DNA of 64,000 nucleotides from Melieria omissa (taxonomy: Eukaryota; Arthropoda; Insecta; Diptera; Ulidiidae), in assembly GCA_963971225.1 (NCBI GenBank), contig OZ020267.1, positions 65,934,577-65,998,576 on the forward strand. Reading direction: 5' to 3'. Made by a program: the position numbers and the translations under genes. Numbering within the stretch: position 1 is the first letter of the stretch; each line of letters opens with the position of its first letter. The notes under the pieces are model-generated. The model made no database searches and was not told the origin of the DNA. It worked only from the letters and a program-made list of their open reading frames with translations. Shown piece by piece: positions 38,311-51,659 of the stretch.

Positions 38311-39249
38311 GCTAAACATTATGCAAATGTGGTGTGGCATCAGCAGCTGTTTCAAGGTGAAGACAGGTGTGAGGTTATGTTGATATATTTGCAATGAGTG
38401 CGTGTTGCTGTTGGTGTGTGCATTAATTTCAAGCTAATTAAATGCAAATTAGCATATGTCACATTTATGAGTTGAGTTAATTATGCCACCTAATTTTCGG
38501 TTTATTTATTCAATTTTTTACATTGTTTTTGTGTGTGTGCACATAACAAGTAAATTAAGTTCGGTGTGGCCAGTGGGACTTTAATGTGCTGCAGGCGAGT
38601 GAAATGCATTAAAGCATTTTACAATTTACAGCCAATAATAAAAACAGCCAGACTAATCAACTAATCACTAATCAACCAGTGACGAGGCCCAGCTCCCATT
38701 TAAACGTTGACTTCAAGCAAGAATTTACACACACACCGCAGGGGAGTTGCCGAAGGACAGAGCTAATAAATTGGCAAGACATGACATGTGAAAAAATGCG
38801 GCAAAGTCTCATAGGAAATGCTGAAGCGACAGCAAAGACTGTACTCTTTTAATTAAAGTTCCAGCCGCTTGGTAGAGAAACTAATTTGATTAATTATGTC
38901 AAGCAGCGTTTAAACATTGCCACCTACGCTGCGTTGTACGTCACTGCGTCGCAGTATCACATGGCAAGGAGCGTAAGGCGGAGAGGTGGCGAAAAAGCGT
39001 GACATAGGCGAATCTGCTGCTTTTTCTAAGAGGGTATTTTGTTGAAGCTGTTGGTAAAAATTGAAACATTTAACAACAAGAAAGAAGTATTCAACTAAAA
39101 ATAAATTTTAAATCTTTATTCATCTGATCAAGTTTAATTTTGCTATAATCATATCTTAATAATATATAAACCCAGCTTGGTGTGAAACTAATTGAGCAAA
39201 ATACTCAATTTATTCACTAACTTTTTGATAAAGCCATTATAAAAGAAGT
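37456..39249. other. Non-coding DNA
   Basis: Trinucleotide ATT/GTT (37680-37720), CAA (37867-37880, 38095-38112) and TTG (38280-38308) tracts. Frames 37657-38311 on both strands are mostly repeat-derived. No gene recognised. Confidence 0.6.
38280..38308. repeat. (TTG)n microsatellite
   Basis: About nine perfect GTT/TTG units. A complementary CAA run of similar size lies at 40481-40508. Confidence 0.88.
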
Positions 39250-40060
39250 GGTTAGCGGTAACCTGTTGAATGTATTGAATCACTAACCCTCAGAAGCTCC
39301 AGAATTTTACAAAGAAACTACTATTTAAGACTGTTTAGCGACTACGTATTCAATTTTTACTTTAAACTGGGACCTATACAATAATCTTCCACAATTTAAA
39401 GCCCAAATAACCTAAGACTCTGTGCAGGTTTATTAAGAGGCTATAACTAAAAACTCGTTAGCGATGACCCATTCACTTAAAACTAAAACTATATGTTTTC
39501 TGCTTCAATACAGCCCCAAGACCACATGTACAACTCTTAAGGTTTGAACAGTTCTACTAAGAAATGAGTATTAAGAATTGGTTAGCAATAACCAATTGAG
39601 TTTTAACCTTCACATGTGCACTACACACTTTCTTTTATAAAATAAAGTCAAACTATTTGCAGATTTTATACAGCTTTATCAATACTGAAAAACTGGTTAG
39701 CGATGACCCATTCACTTAAAACTAAAACTATATGTTTTCTGCGTCAATACAGCCCCAAGACCACATGTACAACGCTTAAGGTTTGCACAGTTCTACTAAG
39801 AAATGAATATTAAGAATTGGTTAGCAATAACCAATTGAGTTTTAACCTTCAAATGTGCACTAAAAACTTTCTTTTATAAAATAAAGTCAAACTATTTGCA
39901 GATTTTATACAGCTTTATCAATACTGAAAAACTGGTTAGCACTAACCGTTTTAAAATAGCTGCATTATACAACCAAAGTAATATACAAAAGTTTTCTTGA
40001 TTACAGTAAAAAAAAAAGACAAAAATTTAACTATATTAAAACTGCTTAGCAATACTTTTT
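39250..40060. repeat. Palindrome-based array with 239 bp higher-order unit
   Basis: The palindromic motif GGTTAGCRRTRACC and its variants lie at 39250, 39334 (degenerate), 39456, 39580, 39695, 39819, 39934 and 40044 (degenerate). From 39456 the intervals alternate 124/115 bp. The two 239 bp dimers, 39457-39695 and 39696-39934, are almost identical (only a few mismatches). The two halves of the dimer are related to each other, for example in CAGTTCTACTAAG against CAGCTTTATCA before each palindrome. This is a small higher-order satellite-like array. Confidence 0.85.
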
Positions 40061-42113
40061 AAGTTTTTTGACGATAACCAACGTGCAGTAAAACAATCAG
40101 CAATCCATTTATACAACTAGTTTTCTTCTTCAACATTTACTATTACACGCCCAAAAGTATGTTAGACAATTGTCGTTATTACCCATAAACCAAACATCGA
40201 ACAACGAAAAACTATCAGAATTTTGCTGTCACTACCATCACTTACGCAGCACTTTTCTCCGCCTCTTTTGTCAAACTCCTTTACCGCCCCCGCATCCCCT
40301 CTGTCCGTGTTTAAGGCTTGCTGTTCTTGTTGTATGTATTTACAGTTAATGATGTCAGAATGTTAATTAAAGGCAAATTATTTACAAATCCCCAGTGAAG
40401 CTCTAACGCTGTGTTGATAGACGTTTGCTTCCTTCGCTGATACCGCTGTGTGTAGCGCTGTCAACAACCCAACAGCAACAGCAACAACAACAACAACAAC
40501 AACAACAAAACCAACGTATAGTATTTTACTAGCAGCACTCGTGCAGAAACAGCAACAAATAAATAAAATAAACTGAAAACAGATAGCAGCAACAACAACG
40601 GCCAACGAAAGCGTCCATGAGTAGCATAAAGCATAAAGTAAGGAGACAACAACACCAGAAACAAAAAAATGTTTGTCAGTCCGTCATTGCCAATGCAGGC
40701 ACAGGCTGAGTGGATTTTGTATTTTTTTCGCTTTTTTTTATTTACACCGTATGTTGTTGTTGTTGTTTCACTCTTGTTTACGTGCGCAGGAAAATTTCGC
40801 TGTTACTGTGGTTGTTGTTGCTGTTGTCTGCCTGTTTGTTTGCTTATTTCTTGGATAGACGCTTCGGGCGTTAAAATGCTGCGCCACTCGCGCTCGTCCT
40901 TTGCTTTTGAACTCCTTTAACTGTTGATGCTGCAATCGCGCCTTTCTCCCCCCCAACTAACCAGCCATTTCTGTCCATTTTCACAGACAAAAAAAAACAT
41001 TCACCAAAAGCACAAACGAAAGTAATTCTAGCCCCCCCGCCGACCAGATGCCCCCAAGCGCATCCATTTTCTGACCATTTCAAACTTTGCTGCCGACTTC
41101 CCCCCCCCCCAGTCGGTTTGCAGTCTGATATTTGCTGTGGCTGCTGGTCACTGGCAAAACTTTCATTAATAGTTAACAAGCTTCGTAATTAAGTGAAATT
41201 TCTGTACTTATTTGCCTTTTCGTTACACCACTTTCCCGCTCGTCCCAGTGCTGTGCCAACTCAAAAAAATCTTCTAGAAAAAACTTCTGACACATTTTTC
41301 ATACTCAGCGGTGAATTTTCTTGTACATTGTTGTTTGTTACGGTTTTCTTTTTTTTTTTTTTTTGTTGTTGTTGTTACTGGTGTGTTGCAAATTTCTTCA
41401 GCCACAGACAAGCGTCTCCCAATCACGCTTATCATTTTGTGCCTCTCACTTCCGGTCCGACTTCATCTCTCGCATCTCTTGCTTCCACAGCGACTCGGAC
41501 TGCGGCCAATTCGAGGAAACGTTGGCTGCCATTTGCAATGCGCGCTTAGTTGCCGATTCCTTCCTACTTTTCCTGCTTACAATTGCAAGTTTAACTTTTC
41601 TGCTTCCACCCGCTGCTCGCTTCAACAACTACCGAATTTTGGTTTTTTTTTTTTTGTTTTTTCTTGAAGGATTTTTCTTTTTGCATTCCCACAGCATTTT
41701 GTGCGGAACTTTACTTTTATTTTCTGGCTATATTTGAGTCAAGTTTTTCTCCTTCCATTTGGTCTGCCGTCTGCTGCGTCCTGTGCGTGTAAGTGATTAC
41801 TAAGTGTTGTTATTGTACGGTCAGACATATATACATAGTGTGGAATGTTAGTCCAAGAACGAAATCTCTCAAAATCAAATCATTACAAAAAGTTAACTCT
41901 CACGTGATTTCGGCATTAAATCGTGGCTGCCTGTGCTGGCATTTTAAGTGCCGCTCTGCTCGTATCTGTTGCCTGCCTTTTTCGGTTTCATTTCAGTCCT
42001 TTTGCCTTTATAGATATTTTTATTGTACTTACTAGCCGATATTAGTTTAAAAAGAGTTGAGTGAACTAATTACTACAAAAAGTAAATTTAGCTAGAGACT
42101 CGAAAGCTAATGT
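40061..42113. other. Non-coding DNA
   Basis: CAA (40481-40508) and GTT runs, C-rich patches (41030-41112) and poly-T at 41346-41364. Overlapping plus-strand frames at 41193-41737 have Ser/Phe/Leu-rich translations with no domain. No gene recognised. Confidence 0.6.
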
Positions 42114-42186
42114 AGTGAAGTGGCTTGGTGAGTAATGCGCTGAACCACAAGTCAGAGAGTGGTGGGTTCGAATGCCCACTCAACCT
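42114..42186 (+). other. tRNA-like segment (possible SINE head or tRNA relic)
   Basis: TGGCTTGGTGAG at 42121 matches 10 of 12 positions of the pol III A-box consensus. GGTTCGAATGCC at 42165 matches the B box, and the spacing of 44 bp is that of a tRNA gene. A T-arm-like hairpin is present (GTGGG paired with CCCAC) but its loop has eight bases instead of seven. The expected acceptor-stem ends do not pair. It is therefore not a functional tRNA gene; a tRNA-derived SINE or decayed tRNA copy is the likely reading. Confidence 0.4.
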
Positions 42187-45174
42187 ATACTTAAGATTTA
42201 TTTTGGAGCCTACTCTCTGAATAGAGTTTCAAACGTATTTTGCTATCGGAAGTTGACATAAAAGATGAACAATATTTATTATAATTTTCAAGAGTGTTAT
42301 TCTTAAACTACGAAGGCGACCAGAATCTGAAATTGGACACATCTCATGGTAAATAAAGCATTTTAATTGGAACTCCCAAAAAATCGATGTTATGGATCTT
42401 CGAAATGGAAAATTTGAGATTTTTTATGCAAACTAGAATAAAAATACAAAAAACCACTCTTTCGTGTACTAAATTCTATAGATTCTTCCAAAAATGTCTT
42501 TAAAACCACCGAGATTCCATCGAAAATGGCAAAGGAATCTATATAGGCAAAGGAATATATATTTTTGGGCGAAGGCGTTTTGAGGGTTCAAACCGCAATA
42601 CAAAAATTTGCTGGTACAGAATATGGTTTCAAATGGTATTGGGCCCAAAAGTTGTACGCAAACCTCGCCCCTCTCCCAAAATAAAATCCTGTGTGCGCCA
42701 CTGTTACGTAACAAAAATATAAGAAATTCTAATTTTGAACGACATATGAAAAACTTTTAGCTATTTTCATTGAAATTAATTCTCGGTAATAATTTTACTT
42801 ACACCATTTCAACGCTTTTCGACTCTGACTCATTGTTTAGATTTTTACATTTTACTACCCTTTTCAGCTCCGCGTCGTTGGTGAGATTTGTCATATTTAA
42901 TTAGCACCTTTAGTGTGTGCTGTTCTGTGTTCTGTGTGCTCTATCTTGTTGTCCTAGCGAAATCTAACGCCATTCTCGTTATATTAGCTTCAATTCAAAA
43001 TCCCCCCCTTAATTTTAATACCCAGTTGCTGTTTTACATGATATTCTGTTCATTTAGATTTACTTAAGAGTCTCCACAAATGTTTTGGCTTATATTCCCC
43101 TCACTTCTTTAAACATTCTTCCCTTTCCCTCACTCTCCTTTCTGTTTCTCTTTTCCCACTTTTGCTTTTACCTACTCGCATCCTACTCTCTCCTTTCCTC
43201 TCCGCCCTTTCAACACAGTCTTCACATCACGTCACCCACCACCGCCTTTTAAATTCAATTCAAGAATAAGTCATCAGCACTTTCAATTAGATTATAGCAA
43301 AAAGTGAGAGTTGTGCCTTTTTCAATTTTTTTTTTTTAAAACCCTTTTTCGTTCGCTCGTCTTCCTTCACTCGATTCGACCCACTCGACTGCAAGTTGTC
43401 CATGGAATATGCCCGCAGCCAATAATGAGTGCGCCCACTTGCAGTTGAAAGTTCTTGTCATTTGGCAAACAGACAAAAACAAGGAAAAGCCAGAAAAAAT
43501 AAATCAAAAGTTCTTCAACCAAAATCCGCCTGCGAGCGTATTGAAAGCAAACCAAGCGTGAAAATTACACGCTCAACAGAACGTTATGAGTGTGCTCACG
43601 ACAGCCCAGCGACGCAGGGGACTGGAAGACTGCTGCTGCAGCAGTGACGCCTTAAAGAAAGGACACCAAGGCAAATGAGAGGCGAGTGGGGAGCGTGAGA
43701 CGAATCTCAATAGGACCCCATGGCATGGCGAGCCAATTGCCAGAGACTATTGCAACAATTACGTCAAATATTAAACGAAAATAAATTAAAAATAATGCAA
43801 GTGGCCAGTGTGGAATAGAAGAAAAATGGGTGGGAAGAGTAAAATGTGTCAAAAGTGGCATTAAATCATTAGAGAACAAGCGCCATGCATTTCAGTGCCA
43901 TGAAATAGTCCCATGAAAATAGCTCACAAAATAAACAAAAATTGGAAAAAACTTAGTATACAAAAAAACGTCAAAGAAATTATAAAAACCACAATGTAAA
44001 AAAATTCAACAAATTTATGAAACAAAGGGTAAAACTGTCGATTAGAATAGCAACAGCAGCCACGAAAGTCTACAAAAATGAGGCCAAATAGCCACAAAAT
44101 TATCAAACAATATAGCAAAAAATATTTCAAATGTAATATTTGCACATTCAAATACAATTAAAATCTAATATTTATACATACAACAACAAAAAAGTGTTCA
44201 ATACGTTGACAGCAATTAGCAGCAAAAGCAGCAGACCACAGAGATTTGCTTGCGGCCACCCACGCGCCGCAATAACCAATTCGTGTCAGCTACACCCATC
44301 AACAACAACAACAACAAGAAACATCAACGTTCCCTCCTCCATCAACGTTCCCCATAGCGCAAAATCACATCACAAAAGCAACAACAACGACCAGCACATT
44401 GTTGCATTTCCTTGTGTTAATGCTAATTAGTCAGTTTTCGTGCAACGTGTAATAAAGCATCGAGCCAAATAATCTGACTGTCAGCCAAAAATATTTGCAT
44501 CGAGCAAATATTATTGCAAACTTTTGCGCTGTGTGAATTCGACAACCTTCGGCCCACATGCGTTTGGCAGCGGTGTGCAGCACGAGCGTTGATGTGTGTT
44601 TGTGTGTGTGGTATAAATGTCACTTTCAAGCCCCACTCCTCCTGCCTCTCTGGCTCACAAACTAGCCAAAGGCCCACGCAATCGTGTTTTTGTTGTTGTT
44701 GCCTTAACCAGGGGTTAGTGCGTTTGGTCGACCATTTTTAATTACCATATAAATTCGTCATAAATGTCAACATTTATGCGTTCGAAATTTGTTGTTTATG
44801 GCCGATGCGCGTTTGTAAGGAAAACTTTGATAGAAAATATGAGAAAATAATATGAAAATTGTCAAATATCAAAAAATCAATTTTTGCATACTGCTGTGAA
44901 GCTTTTTAAGGCTAATTAATTTTGACATACTTTTAGGCGTTGCTAATTAATGTTGAGTGCATTTAATTAGTATTAAAAATGGATTTTTTTTCAATTTTTC
45001 TTAGCTGTAATTTCATTGCTTTCAAATGTTGTTGATAGAAATATTTCACAAATATTTTTTATTACTGATTGATTTTTATTATTATTGATTTTATTAAAAT
45101 ATTATGTTATGGTTTAATAAATTTGTGCAAAAAAATTCACTCTCTTAAAGTTAAGTGCATTTAATTAGCATTGA
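42187..45174. other. Non-coding DNA
   Basis: ACAGTGGCGCACACAGGATT, read inverted at about 42687-42706, resembles a DNA-transposon terminus but no partner end was found. A pyrimidine-rich segment lies at 43050-43240. No gene recognised. Confidence 0.5.
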
Positions 45175-46035
45175 AAAGGTTTTTTTTTAATTGTTTTTAA
45201 ATTTGTTTGTTTTATTTCTTTATTTATTTATTTTTTTTAATTTGTTTTAAAATTTTTTTTTTATTTTTTTTTTTGTTTTAATTTTTGTTTTAATTTTTGT
45301 TTTAATTTTTTGTTTTAATTTTTTTTTTATTTTTTTTTTATTTTTTTTTTTATTTTTTTTATTTTTTATTTTTTTTTTTGTTTTTTTTATTTTTTTTATT
45401 TTTTATTTATTTTTTTGTTTTTTTTATGTTTTTTTTATGTTTTTTTTATGTTTTTTTTATGTTTTTTTTATGTTTTTTTTATGTTTTTTTTATGTTTTTT
45501 TATGTTTTTTTTATGTTTTTTTTATGTTTTTTTTATGTTTTTTTTAATGTTTTTTTATTGTTTTTTTTTAATGTTTTTTTTAATGTTTTTTTTAATGGTT
45601 TTTTTAATGGTTTTTTTTAATGTTTTTTTTAATGTTTTTTTTTAATTTTTTTTGTTTAATTTTTTTATTTTCTTTTAACTTTTTTTTTGCATTTTTTTAT
45701 TTTCTTTCAATTTTTTTTATTTTCTTTTTTAATTTTGTTTTAATTTTGTTTTAATTTTTGTTTTAATTTTTGTTTTAATTTTTTTTAATTATCTTTTAAT
45801 TTTCTTTTAATTATCTTCAAATTTTCTTTTAATTTTCTTTTAATTTTCTTTTATTTTTAATTTTCTTTTATTTTTAATTTTCTTTTATTTTTAATTTTCT
45901 TTTATTTTTAATTTTCTTTTATTTTTAATTCTTTTATTTTTAATTTTCTTTTATTTTTAATTTTCTTTTATTTTTAATTTTCTTTTATTTTTAATTTTCT
46001 TTTATTTTTAATTTTCTTTTATTTCTAATTTTTTT
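45175..46035. repeat. T-rich tract with 10 bp and 17 bp microsatellites
   Basis: The decamer TTTTTTTATG repeats about a dozen times at 45418-45550, grading into TTTTTTTAATG. Further on, a 17 bp unit TTTTATTTTTAATTTTC repeats about ten times at 45848-46025. The Phe/Met/Cys-looking frames at 45378-45645 are simple reading of the decamer. Confidence 0.93.
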
Positions 46036-46149
46036 AGCTGTTTAATTGCTTTCAATGTAAAATTGTATTTTGTTGTAAAAAATTCAAACTCTTTCTGATT
46101 CTAGGGGTATCTCTCTTTTGACCATTTTATAAAATACTTTTTAAAATTT

Positions 46150-46600
46150 AACTTTATTATTTAAAAATACAGTGGAGTGATGACAGACTTAACCATCGAA
46201 GTAATCCATTATCCTAAAATCTCGAATATCCCTTTATGACTTAGGAAAACTCATATACCATTTTTTTAAGGACTTTAGGATTTAGTGATATTTCGAAATC
46301 AACTTCATTCAAAGCATAGAAGTTCTTTTGAGAAAACTTCTTTTGTGGGTATTACTTTTTTTTATAAAATTGTAAAATTCAAGGTTATTATTTTACGATT
46401 TAGCAAAGTGATGACAGACTGAAGCTTTTCTTTCACGAAAATTTGAATCTCATTCAGACTTCCGAAGACCCTCTTTAATGTCAGAAAACTTCTGTTTTGT
46501 AAAACATAGTTTTTTTTATATTATTTCAAATCTCTTTGAAGACTCAATGTAGAAATTGCAGACTGAACCATTTCTTTCTCAAAACATTTAAACTGTTTTA
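46150..46600. repeat. Degenerate ~200 bp repeat
   Basis: The phrase GTGATGACAGACTNAA appears near 46175 and 46408 and a weaker match (GCAGACTGAACCATT) near 46557. Similar surroundings follow, such as GTCAGAAAACTTCTGTTTT against CTTAGGAAAACTCATATACC. Copies are strongly diverged. Confidence 0.4.
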
Positions 46601-49600
46601 TATTCCGATCCGCAGATGGTCCTTTCCCCATTCACTCCCATTCAATCTTATTCGCAATTTCGCGCTATGCGGCTGTAAAAAAAAAAATAATATACAGCTA
46701 CACAGTGCACCAGCAACGCTTGTAAGGGGAAGCGGGCATTAGCAAAAACAACGCACCAAACCGATCTTAGAAAAGTCCCCGACTATTCTGCTGTCACCTC
46801 CTTTACACAAAAGATGGCGCTATGTGTTTTAGCTCGGAGGCGTTGTTTCTAAGCAGCGGTAGACGGCAGCCCTATCACTTAGAACTACCTGCGGCGGGCT
46901 AATTACCTATCTGGCAGAAAAATACAACCGATTAACGTCACCTACACAAGGCAATGTGTAGGCCCTATGCTTCCGAGGGGAGAGAACAAAAATATTCTAA
47001 AAGCCCACTTTGACATGGACAAATCTTTTTTGATTAAATTACCTTTTCGAAATCAATATTTAGTGGAAACATTTTGAGCAGCATTACGGACCATGACAAC
47101 TTGGACGTAGAAAATTTTGCGTTGCACCTAAAACCATTTACCATCAGCAATTTTGAATGTTTGCAACGCCTAAAAGCAGTTAAACATCCTATTAGTCGAG
47201 CAGAAAAAAGTCAAAATTCCCTCTGAAGCGCTTTTGTGCTTTTAATTTACATTTTTAGCGCCCATGAAATGCTGCCACCTAACTAATAACATAAAATAAC
47301 AGCGCCCGAAAATTGCACAACGTATGCGCCGTCATAAGTTAAGCATACTTTTAGGCACTTTAGCATTTTGCAGGCACTGAAAAGCTTTTATCGGCATTTA
47401 ATGCGCATAGTTTGTGGCAAAATGCAATTAGGCGACGACGACGAGCACTTTGCCGCGCCGCGCCATTAATGCAAAACGGAAGCGGCCATCATAGCCGCCA
47501 GCCAGCACAGCGCCCATGCAACGCGGCAAAGGCAAACGAAAATATTTTATTGAACTGATCGACTTGGCGGCACAGAGCACACAGCACAGCATGCGTGTGA
47601 CGCACCGACGAAAGATGCTCTGACGCACTGACGGCGGCAAATGGCAGCGTTTGAGCTTTAAATTCCCTTGGCAGCGTTTGCCTTTGGCCGACATCAATGG
47701 AGCCGAGCAGACAGCCGAGCACATAATCAATTTATGTGCGCAACATTAAGTGTGCAGTAATACAATTTATTGGCAGAAAGTGTGAAATATCCAACAATGT
47801 ATAAGCAGGCAAATTTCTTTAAAATTGTGACACACACTTTCAGCGCGAGCGGAATGGCCGATGGGCGAGAAGAAAGTTGAAAGTTTATTTTGCCAACTAA
47901 TAAAACTCAAATGCTCCCCGTCTACAGCTGGCAGCCAACCACTAAAAGGTTATGCCATACATTTCGCTGATACTTCTGCACAAGCAACACTAACAACAAC
48001 AACAACGAACAGATTCACAAACTTTATACTTGGCGTAAAGAAGTTTCGGTTTCATAGTCGAAAAGTTTTCACTCAATTTCAAAAATTAAGTCAAGTCGGA
48101 ATGGGCAAAGGCGAAGCAACCGAACGGCAGCCGCGAGGCGATAGAACAAATTTGCAAAGCAACAAATACAAATACGCTGGCGACGAAAGCGTAGACAAAT
48201 GTAGATACGAGTATGTGTGCAGGCAGACAAAACGGTTTATGGCAGCAAGTGGCGAGACGGCGGCTACAACTCTTAAAACTGCAGAAATAGCAACAACAAG
48301 TGCCAAGCCACAAGTGGTGGTTGACGAAAGTTGCTGCCGAAAGAAATGACCCTAAAGAATTTCCATCGTACACCAATAAAACCGCAAACGGAAAAGAAAA
48401 ACTAAGCCACACTATTCTACATAAACTGCGCCCTGCAACACAAACACACACATACAACGCCATAAATGTTTGCAAACTCATTCACACATGCAAATTTAAA
48501 TTGGCTCATTAGAGCTGGGCGCGCTGAGAGTTGCACGTCACACACACACAGAGAGAGAAAGAGAGAGATGAGAAAACCACACCACACCCTTCGTCAATTA
48601 GTTATAGAGTTGAATATCACTTTACAACTTTGTTGTGTGCAATTTATTTAAGTAATTTTTTATGCATACAACCGACAGTGCGCTCCGAGGCGGCCGGCAC
48701 AGCACGAGTGGCTTACGAAAGGATACATTTTAGTGTGAGGGTAGTGAGAGAAAGTAGCAATAAAAAGCATAAAAGTGAATGTGGCAATTAGTAAAATGGC
48801 ACATTTAGGCCAAAACATACGCAGAACTTTTGATATTGTTTCGAAAGTTAAAGCAGTCTAATGTTTTTGAACAAAGCTACCAATAATTGGTGGACATTGA
48901 CAGCTCAGTGAAACGACCGGGGAACTAGTCTAGAGAATATAATTTTGGCAATTTTTAAGATTTTTTTTGATATGTTTTTCTTCTCTATACTTTTCATAAA
49001 TTCCGCTCTGGAACTAAGAGCACTGAATGGAAAAATTACGAATTCAATTCATTGAAAGGAAACTCAAAGTCTAAATGACAGCATAGACCTCACATTATTT
49101 GGCTTTCATTCAACTTTCATTCATAATCTGCACGCTTTCTTCTTGAAACACTTCCATTTGGAGCACGTGTGTTGCCCACAAACTTATGTTTGTATGCCGT
49201 TAATAAACACACATTAAGGGCGCGCCGCCACTCGGTGACAACTTGCATTCAGCGGTCGCAATTACCAGCCATTTCATTTCAGTTTTCAATTTTTCATGCC
49301 ACAAGCTGCGCAATACAACGAAATGCTAATTTTGAACAGCATGAAATCGCTGCACTCAGCCCCACACACTCGCACATTTCTCACAATAGGCACCGACGAA
49401 GGATCCTTCATACATAATCTCCACACACACACACACACACACAGGGCCGCCAAACAAATGTAAATCATTAGAATCGCTAAGCCAGCGTGTCCCCCGTCCC
49501 CTCCCTACGATGCTGATTATGATGACACTTTTCGTTGCTCCTGCCACACACACATACAACTCTCTCTATATACCAGGTTTATGTCCACACATACAGTGAC

Positions 49601-50824
49601 AATTTCGGCTGAAGGATAATAGAACCGCGGCAGCGTGCGCACACAATGGACTATCATTATTTCACTCTAAAATGCCATGTCCCTCCAAACGTTCATTAAG
49701 GTTGCACTGTTTGTTGGCTGCTTAATGTTATTGTTGCTACCGCTGTTGCTACTGCTGGTTGTTGCCATTGTTGGCAATGTGGCATGAACCGCACGCGCCA
49801 CATTTCAGTTGGCTTTGCATCTTTTCTTGTTCGGCTTTTTGTTCTTTGCATTATTCCCGAGTGTCAAATATGAATGACACTTTGCCACGTTCGCCCCTTC
49901 GTTCGCCTCGTGGACTTTTGCATTTCTTGCTATTTAATTCATATTCGTGCTGTCTTTGTTGGACGCAGCAGCATTGTGCGCTTTGTTCGGGCTGCTCTGA
50001 AATATGTGTCCATTCGCTGCGTCTTTTGTCGTTCGTTCAGTTGTCTTTCATGGCTCGAGCCAAGTCGGCCGAAACGCGTTTCGCTGCTGCTGCATATCCT
50101 TTCACGGTGCTCAGCACTTGTGACAGCCACTTGTCAATCAAAATTTTGATGGCTTATTACTGCAGCGAACGCATTGTCTACTAGAATGATGGAAAGAAAG
50201 AAAGCTGCAGCAGCTGATTTATGCTTCGACCAAGACATCTGCTGGTCCCTTTTCAATATTTCATCATAACACGAAATAATCCCATAGTCAATTTGTCAGC
50301 AAAACTACACTGACAGTTTTGCTGAATACTGAAGAATACTTTTTCATGCTGATTGACAAAGAAACAAATATTTTTGGTTTATGTCAAAGTTGACCTAGAA
50401 TGTTTTTTAATAAAAAATTAGCCACAAAATACACTAAAATGCAGTTGAAGGCTTTGTGCAGTTAATAAAAGCAACGATAAATGCAATTTTCGTGGCATAC
50501 ATTTAGGCGCAACACTGAGCAATAACGCTAATGGCACTAATGCGAACATCAAAGCGAGTTTTGATAGGGAGAAAGTGAATAATAGAATTAGTAGACATTT
50601 TTCATTTTCAACAAATCAAATTAAAACAGAAATGTTTGTAATCTAATTGAAAATTTATGATTTTCATATTTATGATACATTTTTAGGTGCCAAACAAATG
50701 GCGACGATGAACAGTGATGGCAATACTAACCGGATTTGGGTTAGTAAAGTAAAGATACGAAATTATTTGTTTAAAAGCAGAAGAGTTTTTAATGACGAAA
50801 ATAGATTTAGAACTTTGCAAGCAA
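46601..50824. other. Non-coding DNA, 4.2 kb
   Basis: More GC-rich than average at 46730-46990 and 47400-47700. CA runs at 48540-48550 and 49424-49442. Frames 47861-48349 (162 residues) and 49759-50184 (141 residues) are the longest but match no family I know and lack domain structure. Confidence 0.55.
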
Positions 50825-51105
50825 AGTAATTAAATAATAAATAATTAATTAATAATTTAAATAATTAATTAATAATTTAAATAATTAATTAATTAATTAA
50901 TTAATAATTAATTACTAATTTAAACAATTAATTAATAATTTAAATAATTAATTAATAATTTAAATAATTAATTAATTAATTAATAATTAATTAATAATTA
51001 AATAATTAATTAATAATTAAAATAATAATTAGTTTAAATAATTAATTAATAATTTAATTAATTAATTAATAATTTAAATAATTAATAATAATAAAAAAGT
51101 TTTTA
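50825..51105. repeat. (AATTAAT)-type AT microsatellite
   Basis: AATAATTAATTAATAATTTA-type units repeat for about 270 bp with no C or G except a few positions. It ends about 70 bp before the TTAA of the piggyBac-like MITE. Confidence 0.92.
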
Positions 51106-51179
51106 TAAAGTCGACTAGTAGCCATGTGCTTTCATGAGCTTTTCATACGGAATTATTTTTACAATTTGAACTTTTTTAA

Positions 51180-51659
51180 CCCATTGCTACCTAATGAGTA
51201 AAATTTTACCCATGAGAACTGACATTTTTAAAAAAATCACAGAAAAGTTCGTGGTAGAGATATCTCAAAATCATTGATAGGAATGGTTAGGGTAAAGATG
51301 GAACTACCTTAGTCTAGTGGAGATCACCCTAAAATTCCGTCATCTAGCTAGAGTTATCAGACTCCAAAAATTGTGAATTTTCGGCGGTGGAAAATGTGGT
51401 GAACCTCACAAAAAACTGCCTCCTAACTCACCTGTAAACAATACTCCGTTTGTTCACGTGTTTAGCTGATCACTTCAAAAAGTATGGGAAAAAACTACTA
51501 TTGCTGCCTAATGGGTACAAAATACCCAATGAATATCTCAGCAACGTGCGGAGAGAGAAAGCTGAAATGTTTGTTTCTGATCATTTTGGGTCAATTCCAG
51601 GTCGTGTATGAAATTTTATCAAAATCGCATGGGCGGAACTGGTACTCGGCAGCAAGGGG
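51180..51659. mobile_element. piggyBac-like MITE, 480 bp
   Basis: The element is flanked by TTAA on both sides (51176-51179 and 51660-51663), the hallmark target duplication of piggyBac elements. The left end is CCCATTGCTACC and the right end in inverted orientation is CCCCTTGCTGCC, 10 of 12 matching, with the CCC start typical of the superfamily. A subterminal palindrome GTAAAATTTTAC follows the left TIR, and a related motif (GCCTAATGGGTACAAAATAC, near 51507) lies inside. There is no transposase frame. Confidence 0.7.

Noticed and set aside
42687..42706. Transposon-like terminus CAGTGGCGCACACAGG (inverted)
   Set aside because: No partner inverted end or target duplication could be located.
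47861..48349. 162-codon plus-strand frame
   Set aside because: Composition is mixed but no motif, no conserved pattern I recognise, and an equally long antisense frame overlaps it.
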